In this document: piece after piece, positions 44,158 through 52,915 of the stretch
How positions within the stretch are numbered: position 1 is the stretch's first letter
How the letters are laid out: every line of letters begins with the position of its first letter
Assembly: GCF_015277515.1 (NCBI RefSeq)
Contig: NZ_CP063767.1
Location: 1,178,001-1,242,000, forward strand
Length of the DNA: 64,000 nt
DNA from: Thermophilibacter immobilis
Lineage (GTDB): Bacteria > Actinomycetota > Coriobacteriia > Coriobacteriales > Atopobiaceae
Reading direction: 5' to 3'
Program-made: the position numbers and the translations under genes
The notes under the pieces: generated by a model
Told to the model about the DNA's origin: nothing
The model's database searches: none
Seen by the model: only the letters and a program-made list of their open reading frames with translations

Positions 44158-46830
44158 CTAGGCCAGATTGTCCAGGACGTACGGAAGAATACCACCCCGG
44201 GCGAGGAAGGCCCCCTCCATTGGGGTGTCGACGCGCACAACGCACGCGAAGCTGAAGGAAGTCTGGTCGCCGCGCGTGGCGCGCACCGTGAGCGTCCGGG
44301 GGCGGGGCAGCCCTCGGGAGAAGTCAACCGGTTCGAGGTCGAAGGTCTCCTCGCCCGTGATGCCGAGGCTCTGGGCGCCCTGGCCCTCCAGGAACTGGAG
44401 CGGCAGGATGCCCATCTGGACGAGGTTCGAGCGATGGATGCGCTCGAAGCTCTGCGCGATGACAGCTCGCACGCCCAGGAGCAGCGGGCCCTTGCCGGCC
44501 CAGTCTCGGCTCGACCCGGACCCGTAGAGCCTGCCGGCCACGACCACGAGGGGGACGCCGGCCTGCCGATAGCCCCGGGCCGCGTCGAAGATGGGCACGA
44601 TCTCGCCAGAGGTGAGGTCCCGCGTCCAGCCGCCCACGCGACCCTCGGCGAGCGCGTTTCTGAGCTTGACGTTGGCGAAGGTGCCGCGCGCCATCACCTC
44701 GTGGTTTCCGCGCCTCGAGCCGTAGGTGTTGAAGTCCGCCGGTGCCACGCCGCGCTCCTCGAGGTAGCGCGCCGCCGGGGAGTCCTGCGCGATGGAGCCG
44801 GCCGGGGATATGTGGTCGGTCGTCACGAAGTCGCCGAGAAGCGCCAGCGCGCGGGCCCCCCTGACCTCGATGACGTCTGACGCGTGCGCGAGCTCGAAGT
44901 ACGGGGCGCGCCTCACGTAGGTGGAGCCCCCGTCCCACGGGAAGGTCGCCGAGCGGGTGGCCTCGATCCTCCTCCAGGTGGCGGAGCCCTCGAAGAGACC
45001 GGCCGTCCCCTCGGCGTAGAGCGTCCGATCGAGGTGCGCGGACAGAAGGGCGCGCACCTCCTCGTCGGTGGGCATGAGCTCGCAGAGCATGACGGGCGCA
45101 CCGTCCGCGCCCACGCCCACCGGCTCGCTCGTGAGGTCGACGTCGACGGTGCCGGCGAGCGCGTAGGCGACCACGAGGGCCGGCTGGCAGAGGTAGTTCT
45201 GGCTCACGTCGACAGAGATGCGCCCCTCGAAGTTGCGGTTCCCCGACAGGACGCTCGCGAGCTCAAGCTCGCCGGCGTGCGCCTTGAGGCAGGCCTTGAT
45301 CTCCCCCGAGTTGCCGATGCAGCTCATGCACCCAAAGCCGCAGGTGAAAAAGCCCAGCTCCCGCAGGGGGCCCAGCAGCTCGCAGCGCTCGAGCAAAAGC
45401 TCGGTGGCGTGGCTTCCGGGCGCGAGGATCCTCTTGACCCAGGGCTTGGCAAGAAGCCCGCGCTCGCGGGCGCGGCGGGCGAGCAAACCCGCGGCGACCA
45501 TCATGGCCGGGTCCGTGGCAGTGGTGCAGCTCGTGATCGCGGCGATGGCCACGGCACCATGGGCCAGGGGCCCCACCCCCTCCACCTCGACCGTCTGCCC
45601 GGGCGTGCGCCCGTTCGCGCGAGCGCAGGACTCGAAGCGCTCCTTGAGCCCCGCCACGCCCACGCGGTCGTGCGGGCGCGAGGGGCCGGCGAGCGAGGGC
45701 TCCACGCGGGCGAGGTCGAGCGCGAGCGTGCGCGCGTAGGTGCGGCCCGGGGCGTCGCCGAAGGTCCCCTGCGCCTCGAGGTAGGCGCGGGCGAACGCGA
45801 CCTTCTGGGCGTCGCGGCCCGTGAGGGCGAGGTAGTCGCAGGTAACGTCGTCCACGGGGAAGAGGGTCGCGGTGGCCCCGTACTCCGGCGTCATGTTGGC
45901 CACGCAGGCGCGCTGCGTGGCGGACAGCGAGCGCGAGCCCGGCCCCGTGACCTCGACGAGCGCGCCGACGACGCCCTGGGCGCGCAGGAGCTCGGCCACG
46001 CTGAGGGCGAGGTCCATGCCCGAGACGCCAGCGCAAAGTGCGCCCTCGAGCCTGAGCTCGACGACGGGGGGCACGAGCAGGGAGATGGGCTGGCCGAGCG
46101 AGGCCGCCTCCGCCTCGATGCCGCCGACCCCCCAGCCCAGGACCCCCAGGCCGTTGGCCGTGGTGGTGTGAGAGTCAGTCCCCACGAGTGTGTCAAAGCA
46201 GGCCACGGGGAGCTCTTCTCTCGCCTGCGCATCGGTGGTCACGACCTCGCAGAAGCGCTCGATGTTAAGCTGGTGGCAGATGCCCTCGCCGGGGGGCACA
46301 ATCTGGACGTTCTCGAACGAGGAGGCCGCCCACTTGAGAAACGAGAAGCGCTCGCGGTTGCGCGCAGCCTCGAGCTCCTGGTTCTTCTCGACGGCCGAAG
46401 GGCACTCGGCGACGTCGGCGATGACGGAGTGGTCGACGATGAGGGTGCACGGTATCTGTGGGTTGACGCGCATCGGGTCTCCCCCGCGCTCGACCATGGC
46501 GTCGCGCATGGCGGCGAAGTCCACGAAGACGGGGACGCCGGTGAAGTCCTGGAAGAGCACACGCGCCGGCATGAACGAGACCTCCGCCCCGGACGCGCCC
46601 GCGAGCCCGGCCGACACCACGGCGTCAGCCATGCGGATGGCGTCGTCGTCAGTCTCGGCGCGGCGCACCACGTTCTCGAGCAGGCACACGAGCGCGCGCG
46701 GGAGCCGCTCGGCACCGGGAATGGCGCCGACGCGATAGACGAGCCGCTCGATACCGGCCTCCTCGATGCGCACGGGCCGGCGCGCGGTGCGTACCGCGTC
46801 GCTAAAGTCCACGGTTTCTGCGATGGTCAT
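44158..46830 (-). CDS. acnA: aconitate hydratase A
   Basis: [4Fe-4S] aconitase interconverting citrate and isocitrate. Cluster ligands are visible in AITSCTTATDP and GFGCMSCIGNSG; substrate-site blocks VGTDSHTTTANGLGVLGWGVGG, GSRRGNHEVM and LYGSGSSRDWAGKGP are intact. 890 residues from the ATG at 46830 (GGAGG 6 nt upstream), the normal AcnA length. The start lies 29 nt inside the ctpE 3' end. No citrate synthase or isocitrate dehydrogenase is in the window, so its pathway context (partial TCA, glutamate supply) is open. Confidence 0.95.
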   Translation of the reverse strand: MTIAETVDFSDAVRTARRPVRIEEAGIERLVYRVGAIPGAERLPRALVCLLENVVRRAETDDDAIRMADAVVSAGLAGASGAEVSFMPARVLFQDFTGVPVFVDFAAMRDAMVERGGDPMRVNPQIPCTLIVDHSVIADVAECPSAVEKNQELEAARNRERFSFLKWAASSFENVQIVPPGEGICHQLNIERFCEVVTTDAQAREELPVACFDTLVGTDSHTTTANGLGVLGWGVGGIEAEAASLGQPISLLVPPVVELRLEGALCAGVSGMDLALSVAELLRAQGVVGALVEVTGPGSRSLSATQRACVANMTPEYGATATLFPVDDVTCDYLALTGRDAQKVAFARAYLEAQGTFGDAPGRTYARTLALDLARVEPSLAGPSRPHDRVGVAGLKERFESCARANGRTPGQTVEVEGVGPLAHGAVAIAAITSCTTATDPAMMVAAGLLARRARERGLLAKPWVKRILAPGSHATELLLERCELLGPLRELGFFTCGFGCMSCIGNSGEIKACLKAHAGELELASVLSGNRNFEGRISVDVSQNYLCQPALVVAYALAGTVDVDLTSEPVGVGADGAPVMLCELMPTDEEVRALLSAHLDRTLYAEGTAGLFEGSATWRRIEATRSATFPWDGGSTYVRRAPYFELAHASDVIEVRGARALALLGDFVTTDHISPAGSIAQDSPAARYLEERGVAPADFNTYGSRRGNHEVMARGTFANVKLRNALAEGRVGGWTRDLTSGEIVPIFDAARGYRQAGVPLVVVAGRLYGSGSSRDWAGKGPLLLGVRAVIAQSFERIHRSNLVQMGILPLQFLEGQGAQSLGITGEETFDLEPVDFSRGLPRPRTLTVRATRGDQTSFSFACVVRVDTPMEGAFLARGGILPYVLDNLA

Positions 46831-49204
46831 GGGTGCCCTCCAGTCTGCTGACGAGGCGCGTAAAGCGCTCGTCCGTCTCGTAGCTCGCGAGCGAGCGATC
46901 GTAGAGCCAGTTGAAGAATGCCACCGCGGGAGCCCCGGCGGCAAGGGATACGACCACCATGTTAGTGCGGAGGTGAGCAATCTCGAAGAACGGGGCGTGG
47001 AGTATACACCCACCCGCAACAATGCCGATGACCACGGCGAGAAGAAGCACGCGCAGGGGGGTGAGGGGCTGGGAGATGCGCCAGATGAGCACCACACCCA
47101 CGGCCGTCACCAAGATCGTGCCGACGGTCGAGATCTCCTCGAACGAGTAGCCCAGCGCGCGGGCGCAGACGAGCTCCACGAACAGGCCGCAGACGATGGC
47201 GGCCGAGGCGGGAAGCGAGCGCGCGAGCACGTTTGCCAGAAAGCCCCCGCGCACCCGCTCGTGGTTGGGCTCGAGCGCCAGGACGAAGGACGGCAGACCG
47301 ATGATGGCCACCGAGATGAGCGACATCTGGATCGGGAGGAACGGGTAGGGCGGCATGATGATGCAGATGAGCGCGAGGGCCGCCGTGAAGACGGTCTTGA
47401 CGAGGAAGAGCACGGCCGAGCGCTGCAGGTTGTTGATCGAGCGACGGCCCTCGGCGACGACCTCGGGCATGTGCGCGAAGTCGTTGTCGACGAGCACTAT
47501 CTCCGAGACGTTACGCGCCGCGGCCGAGCCCGAGGCCAGGCAGACCGAGCAGTCCGCCTCGCGCAGGGCGAGCACGTCGTTCACGCCGTCGCCCGTCATG
47601 GCGACCGTGCGCCCGTGCTCGTGCAGGGCGCGGACCAGGTCGCGCTTCTGCTGCGGCGTCACGCGCCCGAAGACGCGACAGGTGCGCGCGGCCTCGGCGA
47701 GGGCCTCGGGCGTGCCGAGCGTGGTCGCGTCCACGAAGCGCTCCGCGTCGGGCACGCCGACGCGCGCGGCAATCGCCGAGACCGTGCGCGGGTCGTCCCC
47801 GGAGATAACCCTGAGCTCGACGCCCTGCTCGCGGAAGTAGCGCATGGTCTCGGCGGCCGTGTCGCGGATCTGGTCGCGTATGGCCACGCACCCGAGCAGG
47901 CGCACGTCCCCCTCGAGCCCACCGTCCGCGGAGAGGCCGGGGACCTCCCCGACCACGAGCACCCGCTCGGTCGCGTCGAAGGCCCGCGCGAGCGCATCGG
48001 CCTCGTGCGCGCGCTCGGCTCCGAGCACGAAGGATGCAGCTCCCATCACCAGGGCGCGACCGTCCTCGCAGACGCAGCCCGAGTACTTGCGCGCCGAGCA
48101 GAAGGCCACGCGACGCCGCGCGCTCAGCGCTCGCACGCCGCGCTCGGCGGCATAGCACAGAAGGGCGCGGTCCGTGTCGTTCGCGTCCTCCCGGTTCGCC
48201 GTCGAGATGCTGACGAGGGCGCACTCGGCATCGGCCTCGTCGACGCCCACGGCCGGGACGATCGAGGAGACCTCCATCTCGCCCGTGGTGATCGTGCCGG
48301 TCTTGTCGAGGCACAGCGTGTCCACGCGCGCGAGGGCCTCGACGCAGTAGAGCTGCTGGACGAGGACGTTTCTTCTCCCCAGGCGCGTCGTGGCGATGGC
48401 GAGGATGGAGGAGGTGAGCAGCATGAGCCCCTGTGGGATCATGCCGAGCACGGCGGCCACGGCGGCCAGGATCGCATCCTCGACCGTGGCGGCGTCCATG
48501 AGCAGCGTGCGCAGGAACAGCCCCAGGCCCAGGGGCACGAGCGCAACGCTGGCCAGCTTGATGATCGCCTGGAGGGTCTCAAGGATCTCGGAGGCCACGG
48601 GCTTGACGTACTTGGCCTCGGCGTTGATGCGCGCCGCGTAGCCTTCGGCGCCCACGCGGTTGACGCGGCACACGAGGCTGCCGGCGTCGAGGAAGCTCCC
48701 CGAGAGCAGCTCGTCCCCCGGGCCCTTGGAGACCGGCTTGGCCTCGCCCGTGAGCAGGCTCTCGTCGACGCTCACGTAGCCCGAGACGATGACGGCATCG
48801 GCGGGGACCTGGTCGCCGTGGGACAGGCGCACCAGGTCGTCCAGGACCAGGTCGTGGGGGTCGAGGGAGCGCTCGCCCTCGGCGCGGACGACCGTGACCT
48901 CCTGCTGCGTGAGGATCGTGAGCTTGTCGACCGTGCGCTTGGCGCGTAGCTCCTGCACGACGCCGATCAGGAGGTTCGCCGCGACCACGACCATGAAGAA
49001 CAGGTTCTTGGGCTCGCCGGCCAGGATGACGAGAAGCGCCAGGGCCAGGTTCACGCCGTTGAAGAGCGTGAGGGTGTGCTCGGCCACGATCTCGCCGGTT
49101 GGCTTGGTCCTGACGTCGGTGTTCGCGTTCGTGCGCCCCGCGGCCACCCGCTCGGCCACCTCGGCCTCGCTGAGACCGGCGAGTCCGCCCTCTCTCTCTC
49201 GCAT
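46802..49204 (-). CDS. ctpE: CtpE-like P-type cation ATPase
   Basis: Cation-pumping P-type ATPase of the CtpE group; mycobacterial CtpE is linked to calcium uptake, so substrate here is inference. Motifs: actuator SVDESLLTGEAKPVSKG (TGEA rather than TGES), phosphorylation site CLDKTGTITTGEM, hinge TGDGVNDVLALREADC, and about eight to ten membrane segments. The ATG at 49204 (AGAGGGG upstream) puts the family start GLSEAEVAERVAAGRTN ~10 residues in; the open frame runs 28 codons further into a hairpin region. 800 residues. Symbol by subfamily resemblance. Confidence 0.85.
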   Translation of the reverse strand: MREREGGLAGLSEAEVAERVAAGRTNANTDVRTKPTGEIVAEHTLTLFNGVNLALALLVILAGEPKNLFFMVVVAANLLIGVVQELRAKRTVDKLTILTQQEVTVVRAEGERSLDPHDLVLDDLVRLSHGDQVPADAVIVSGYVSVDESLLTGEAKPVSKGPGDELLSGSFLDAGSLVCRVNRVGAEGYAARINAEAKYVKPVASEILETLQAIIKLASVALVPLGLGLFLRTLLMDAATVEDAILAAVAAVLGMIPQGLMLLTSSILAIATTRLGRRNVLVQQLYCVEALARVDTLCLDKTGTITTGEMEVSSIVPAVGVDEADAECALVSISTANREDANDTDRALLCYAAERGVRALSARRRVAFCSARKYSGCVCEDGRALVMGAASFVLGAERAHEADALARAFDATERVLVVGEVPGLSADGGLEGDVRLLGCVAIRDQIRDTAAETMRYFREQGVELRVISGDDPRTVSAIAARVGVPDAERFVDATTLGTPEALAEAARTCRVFGRVTPQQKRDLVRALHEHGRTVAMTGDGVNDVLALREADCSVCLASGSAAARNVSEIVLVDNDFAHMPEVVAEGRRSINNLQRSAVLFLVKTVFTAALALICIIMPPYPFLPIQMSLISVAIIGLPSFVLALEPNHERVRGGFLANVLARSLPASAAIVCGLFVELVCARALGYSFEEISTVGTILVTAVGVVLIWRISQPLTPLRVLLLAVVIGIVAGGCILHAPFFEIAHLRTNMVVVSLAAGAPAVAFFNWLYDRSLASYETDERFTRLVSRLEGTHDHRRNRGL

Positions 49205-49592
49205 GCGCCCCTCTTCCCTCGCGTGTGCCGAGACCTGTCCGAAAGCCTTCTCATTCTCGCGGTTGCGCGTCCGCGCGCGCGGCGTCACGGGGCAACCTTA
49301 CGAGAACGTCAGAATGATGCCACGAGCGGACGGAGGCCTCCCGCCGCGCCGCGCCCCCGGCATCTGCGACTTTTGTGAGAGCGCGGGTGAAATATATGCA
49401 CCAAGTCTCGAGAACAACGGGGCATTCGAGAATCTCTATACATTCCAGCAGGCAGTGCTTTCACAAAAGTGAGAACTTATCGGCGCGAGAAGCCGAGCAG
49501 GTGAGGTCAGACGTCGGCGCGCAGCCGCCACCGCAGCGATTTTGGCGAGCTCCCCCGCCGAGCGCCCGATTGGGTATACTAGCTCACGCATT
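49205..49592. other. 388-nt divergent gap between ctpE and tRNA-Arg
   Basis: No convincing gene. It holds (i) a long imperfect hairpin upstream of ctpE, TTCTCG-C-GGTTGC paired with GCAACC-TTA-CGAGAA (49254-49306); (ii) a perfect 10-bp inverted repeat ACTTTTGTGA / TCACAAAAGT at 49369-49378 and 49461-49470 around an A+T-rich pocket; (iii) the -10 box of the tRNA gene. Small open frames here look like chance. Confidence 0.6.
49575..49580 (+). promoter_or_regulatory. -10 box of tRNA-Arg
   Basis: TATACT 12 nt before the mature 5' end of the tRNA. No good -35 at 16-18 nt; TTGGCG is present but 27 nt away. Confidence 0.5.
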
Positions 49593-49666
49593 GCGCCCAT
49601 AGCTCAGTGGATGAGAGCGTCTGCCTCCGGAGCAGAAGGTCGTGGGTTCGAATCCCCCTGGGCGCA
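49593..49666 (+). tRNA. tRNA-Arg(CCG)
   Basis: 74-nt cloverleaf. The acceptor arms GCGCCCA / TGGGCGC pair perfectly; the anticodon stem TCTGC / GCAGA closes the loop CTCCGGA, giving anticodon CCG (reads CGG); the T arm contains GGTTCGAATCC. The discriminator is A and CCA is not encoded. It is followed at once by a terminator, so it is a single-gene transcript. Confidence 0.97.
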
Positions 49667-49677
49667 CCTGCATGCTT

Positions 49678-49716
49678 GCGCCCCGAACACCCTCCGGTGT
49701 CCGGGGCGCTTTTTTG
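49678..49716 (+). terminator. intrinsic terminator of tRNA-Arg
   Basis: GCGCCCCG-A-ACACC / GGTGT-C-CGGGGCGC stem with CTCC loop, followed by TTTTTTG, starting 11 nt after the tRNA. Confidence 0.9.
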
Positions 49717-49871
49717 TTCCCGCACAGGTTCTGCCCTGGGCCCCCGACTCCGAGCCCCTCACGAAGAGCTCGTCGTAGGCTTCGAGCGCCGGGACGCCCC
49801 ACGTAACCGGCGCGCAACGACGCTATGATACTATCCACTAACTTTTCGCAGAAGAGCCACGGGAGAGCACA

Positions 49872-50891
49872 ATGATCGCAGTCGTCAAGAACACGGCCAC
49901 GCCCGAGCAGATCGCCCACTTCGTCGGGTGGATTGAGAGCAAGGGCCTCAAGACGGACATCTCCAGGGGAGACAACACCACCATCATCGGGCTGGTGGGT
50001 GACACCACGCTCATCGACCCCTACCTCATCGAGGGCATGGACATCGTCGAGCGCGTCCAACGCGTCTCGGAGCCGTTCAAGAAGGCCAACCGCAAGTTCC
50101 ACCCGCACGACACCGTCATAGACTGCGGCCGCGGCGTCCTGGTGGGCGCCGGCCACTTCCAGGTCATCGCTGGCCCGTGCTCGGTCGAGGGCGAAAGCCT
50201 CATCCGCATCGCGCGCGAGGTCAAGGCCGCCGGCGCCACCATGCTGCGCGGGGGTGCCTACAAGCCCCGCACCTCCCCCTACTCCTACCAGGGCATGGGC
50301 ACCGAGGGCCTCGACCTGCTCTGCGAGGCGCGCGCCGAGCTGGACATGCCCGTCGTGACCGAGATCATGGACCCGCGCGACGTGGGGGCGTTCCTAGACC
50401 GCAAGATCGAGGTCTGGCAGATAGGGGCCCGCAACTCCCAGAACTTCCCCCTGCTCAAGGAGGTCGGCAAGACCGACGCCGTCATCCTGCTCAAGCGCGG
50501 CATCGCCGGCACGATCGACGAGCTGCTCATGGCCGCCGAGTACGTCATGAGCGAGGGCAACCCCAACGTGATCGTCTGCGAGCGGGGCATCCGCTCCTTC
50601 GAGACCCGCACGAGGAACACCTTCGACCTTAACGCCGTGCCGGTGCTGCACGACCTCACGCACCTACCCGTCTGCGCCGACCCGAGTCACGCGACCGGCC
50701 ACACGCGCTACGTGGGCCCCATGGCGCTGGCCGCCACGGCAGCAGGGGCCGACTGCCTAGAGATCGAGGTGCACGACGACCCCAAGCACGCCTGGTCGGA
50801 CGGTGCCCAGGCGCTCACGCCCGCGCAGTTTGCCGACACCATGACTCGCGTCGCCAAGGTGCGCGAGGCAATCATGATGGAGGTCGAGTAG
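49872..50891 (+). CDS. aroF: 3-deoxy-7-phosphoheptulonate synthase, type I-beta with regulatory domain
   Basis: Condenses PEP and erythrose-4-phosphate, the entry to the shikimate pathway. The N-terminal ~70 residues (VVKNTATPEQIAHFVGWI... ISRGDNTTIIGLVGD) form the ferredoxin-like regulatory domain of the Thermotoga-type enzyme, usually the site of Tyr/Phe feedback. The TIM barrel follows with IAGPCSVEGES, LRGGAYKPRTSPYSYQG, QIGARNSQNFPLL, LLKRGIAGTIDE and ADPSHATG. 339 residues. GGGAGAG lies before the ATG; a TATGAT (-10-like) at 49824-49829 gives a ~36-nt leader, without a clear -35. First gene of the aro cluster. Confidence 0.95.
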   Translation: MIAVVKNTATPEQIAHFVGWIESKGLKTDISRGDNTTIIGLVGDTTLIDPYLIEGMDIVERVQRVSEPFKKANRKFHPHDTVIDCGRGVLVGAGHFQVIAGPCSVEGESLIRIAREVKAAGATMLRGGAYKPRTSPYSYQGMGTEGLDLLCEARAELDMPVVTEIMDPRDVGAFLDRKIEVWQIGARNSQNFPLLKEVGKTDAVILLKRGIAGTIDELLMAAEYVMSEGNPNVIVCERGIRSFETRTRNTFDLNAVPVLHDLTHLPVCADPSHATGHTRYVGPMALAATAAGADCLEIEVHDDPKHAWSDGAQALTPAQFADTMTRVAKVREAIMMEVE

Positions 50892-50894
50892 CCC

Positions 50895-51794
50895 ATGGCG
50901 CAAGACGCTCAGAGCCCCGCCGAGAAGAGCGGCGTCGTCGCCGGGCGCGTGGGCGTCGTGGGCCTCGGGCTCATCGGCGGCTCAATCGCCCGTGCGCTGT
51001 CACGCGCAGGCCGCGAGGTCTACGCTCTCGACCTCGACGAGGACATCGAGCGCTTCGCGGCCATAGAGACCACGGCCGGCACGCTCACCGACGAGCTCGT
51101 GGGCACCTGCGAGCTCGTCGTGCTCGCCTGCTACCCTGAGGGCTGCGTGGACTGGCTGCACGCGCACGCCGACCTCGTGAGCGCGCACGCCATCGTCATC
51201 GACACGGGCGGCGTCAAGCGCTCGGTCTGCGAGCCCTGCTTCGAGATCGCGCGCGCGGCCGGCATCACCTTTCTGGGATGCCACCCCATGGCCGGCACGC
51301 AGTTCTCCGGCTACGCGCACTCCCGGGCAGATATGTTCGAGGGCGCGCCCCTGGTCGTGTGCCCGCCGCCCGAGGTGCGCGGCGTGACCTGCCTCGCGCT
51401 CGTCGACCGCCTCGAGGGCCTGTTGGCCCCCTGCGGCTTCGGGCGCCTCACCGTCACCACACCCGAGCGCCACGACGAGGTCATCGCCTACACCTCGCAG
51501 CTCGCCCACGTGGTCTCCAGCGCCTACGTCAAGAGCCCCACGCTCGCGCGGCACGAGGGGTTCTCGGCGGGGTCGTACAAGGACCTCACGCGCGTGGCAC
51601 GGCTCAACCCCCAGATGTGGTGCGAGCTGTTCCTGGACGACGCCGACAACCTCGCATCCGAGATCGGCACCCTCGTGGGCGCGCTCAACCGCTACAAGGA
51701 GGCCCTCGAGGCGCGCGACGCCGAGCGCCTCACCGAGCTCCTCGCCGAGGGGGACCGCCTCAAGCGCTCCGACGAGAGGGAGGACGAGGTCTGA
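50895..51794 (+). CDS. tyrA: prephenate dehydrogenase
   Basis: NAD(P)-dependent oxidation of prephenate to 4-hydroxyphenylpyruvate for tyrosine. The Rossmann start VGVVGLGLIGGSIARALS, GGVKRSVCEP, the substrate block GCHPMAGTQFSGYAHS and YTSQLAHVVSSAYV are diagnostic. 299 residues, without a C-terminal ACT domain, so feedback control is likely elsewhere. It starts 3 nt after aroF and overlaps aroB by one base. Confidence 0.93.
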   Translation: MAQDAQSPAEKSGVVAGRVGVVGLGLIGGSIARALSRAGREVYALDLDEDIERFAAIETTAGTLTDELVGTCELVVLACYPEGCVDWLHAHADLVSAHAIVIDTGGVKRSVCEPCFEIARAAGITFLGCHPMAGTQFSGYAHSRADMFEGAPLVVCPPPEVRGVTCLALVDRLEGLLAPCGFGRLTVTTPERHDEVIAYTSQLAHVVSSAYVKSPTLARHEGFSAGSYKDLTRVARLNPQMWCELFLDDADNLASEIGTLVGALNRYKEALEARDAERLTELLAEGDRLKRSDEREDEV

Positions 51795-52915
51795 TGACAC
51801 TCGAGAACAAACAATGTGCCGAGAAGAGCGTCATCCACGTGGACACGAGCTCGCGCCCCTATGATGTCCACGTGGGTGCCGGGAACCTCTGCCAGCTGGG
51901 AGCGATCGCCCGTGCCAGCGCAGGCGGCGCGCGCTGCTGCGTGATCTCGGAGACCAACGTTGCCCCCCTCTACGCGGACGCGGCCGAGAAGTCCCTCGCC
52001 GCCGCCGGCTACGACGTCGCCGAGCGCCTCGTCTTCGCGGCCGGGGAGGGCTCCAAGCGACTCCCCGTCCTCGCCGACCTGCTCGAGGGCCTCGCCGCGC
52101 GCGAGCTCGGGCGCGCAGACGTCGTCATCGCCCTGGGCGGCGGCGTCACCGGAGACATCGCGGGGCTCGCGGCCGCGCTGTACCTGCGCGGCTGCGAGGT
52201 CGTCCAGGTTCCCACGTCGCTGCTCGCGATGGTCGACTCGTCGGTCGGTGGCAAGACCGCCGTTGACCTGGCGGCCGGCAAGAACCTCGTGGGGGCCTTC
52301 TGGCAGCCCGCGGCCGTCGTGGCCGACGTGCGCTGCCTCTCCACGGTCTCGCCTGCGCTGCTCACGGACTCCTGCGGCGAGGTGATAAAGCACGCGGTCC
52401 TCGACGACGCCGCGCTCCTCGACGAGCTCGCGCGAAGCCCCCTCAACGGCCCCGAGACCGACGAGAGCCGCATGGCCCGGGTGGTCGCGAGAAACGTCTC
52501 CATCAAGAGGGACGTCGTCGCGGCCGACGAACGCGAGAGCGGCCTGCGCCAGACGCTCAACCTCGGCCACACGATCGGCCACGCCATCGAGGCCGCGAGC
52601 GACTTCTCGCTCGGCCACGGATCCTGCGTCGCGGCGGGCCTGTGCTGCATGGCGCGCGCCTCCGAGCGCAGGGGGTGGTGCTCGCCGCAGACCTGCGAGC
52701 GCATCGAGCGCTGCGTGATCGCTCACGGCTTGCCCGCGGACACCGAGCTTTCCCACGACGTCCTCATGGGCTATGTCGCCCACGACAAGAAACGTCACGG
52801 TGCCACGGTCAGCATCGTCGTGCCCGAGGAGATCGCCCGCGTCCGCCTGCGCACCGTAAGCCTCGAGGAGCTGGCACAGCTCGTGGAGCTCGGCTGCGGG
52901 GTGCGAGGCGCATGA
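51794..52915 (+). CDS. aroB: 3-dehydroquinate synthase
   Basis: Cyclises DAHP to 3-dehydroquinate with NAD and a metal. ALGGGVTGDIAGLAAALYLRG, VPTSLLAMVDSSVGGKTAVD, KNLVGAFWQP, CGEVIKHAVL and NLGHTIGHAIEAA supply the NAD- and metal-binding residues. 373 residues from the ATG of TGATG, which overlaps the tyrA stop; the frame is open much further upstream, but only as antiphase reading of tyrA. Confidence 0.95.
   Translation: MTLENKQCAEKSVIHVDTSSRPYDVHVGAGNLCQLGAIARASAGGARCCVISETNVAPLYADAAEKSLAAAGYDVAERLVFAAGEGSKRLPVLADLLEGLAARELGRADVVIALGGGVTGDIAGLAAALYLRGCEVVQVPTSLLAMVDSSVGGKTAVDLAAGKNLVGAFWQPAAVVADVRCLSTVSPALLTDSCGEVIKHAVLDDAALLDELARSPLNGPETDESRMARVVARNVSIKRDVVAADERESGLRQTLNLGHTIGHAIEAASDFSLGHGSCVAAGLCCMARASERRGWCSPQTCERIERCVIAHGLPADTELSHDVLMGYVAHDKKRHGATVSIVVPEEIARVRLRTVSLEELAQLVELGCGVRGA

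Noticed and set aside
49375-49602. Small open frame between ctpE and the tRNA
   Set aside because: It has no ribosome site or family resemblance, and it runs into the tRNA gene.
49593-49666. tRNA-Arg as an integration site for a genomic island
   Set aside because: The tRNA is followed at once by its own terminator and housekeeping aro genes. No integrase or duplicated tRNA 3' end is visible in the window.
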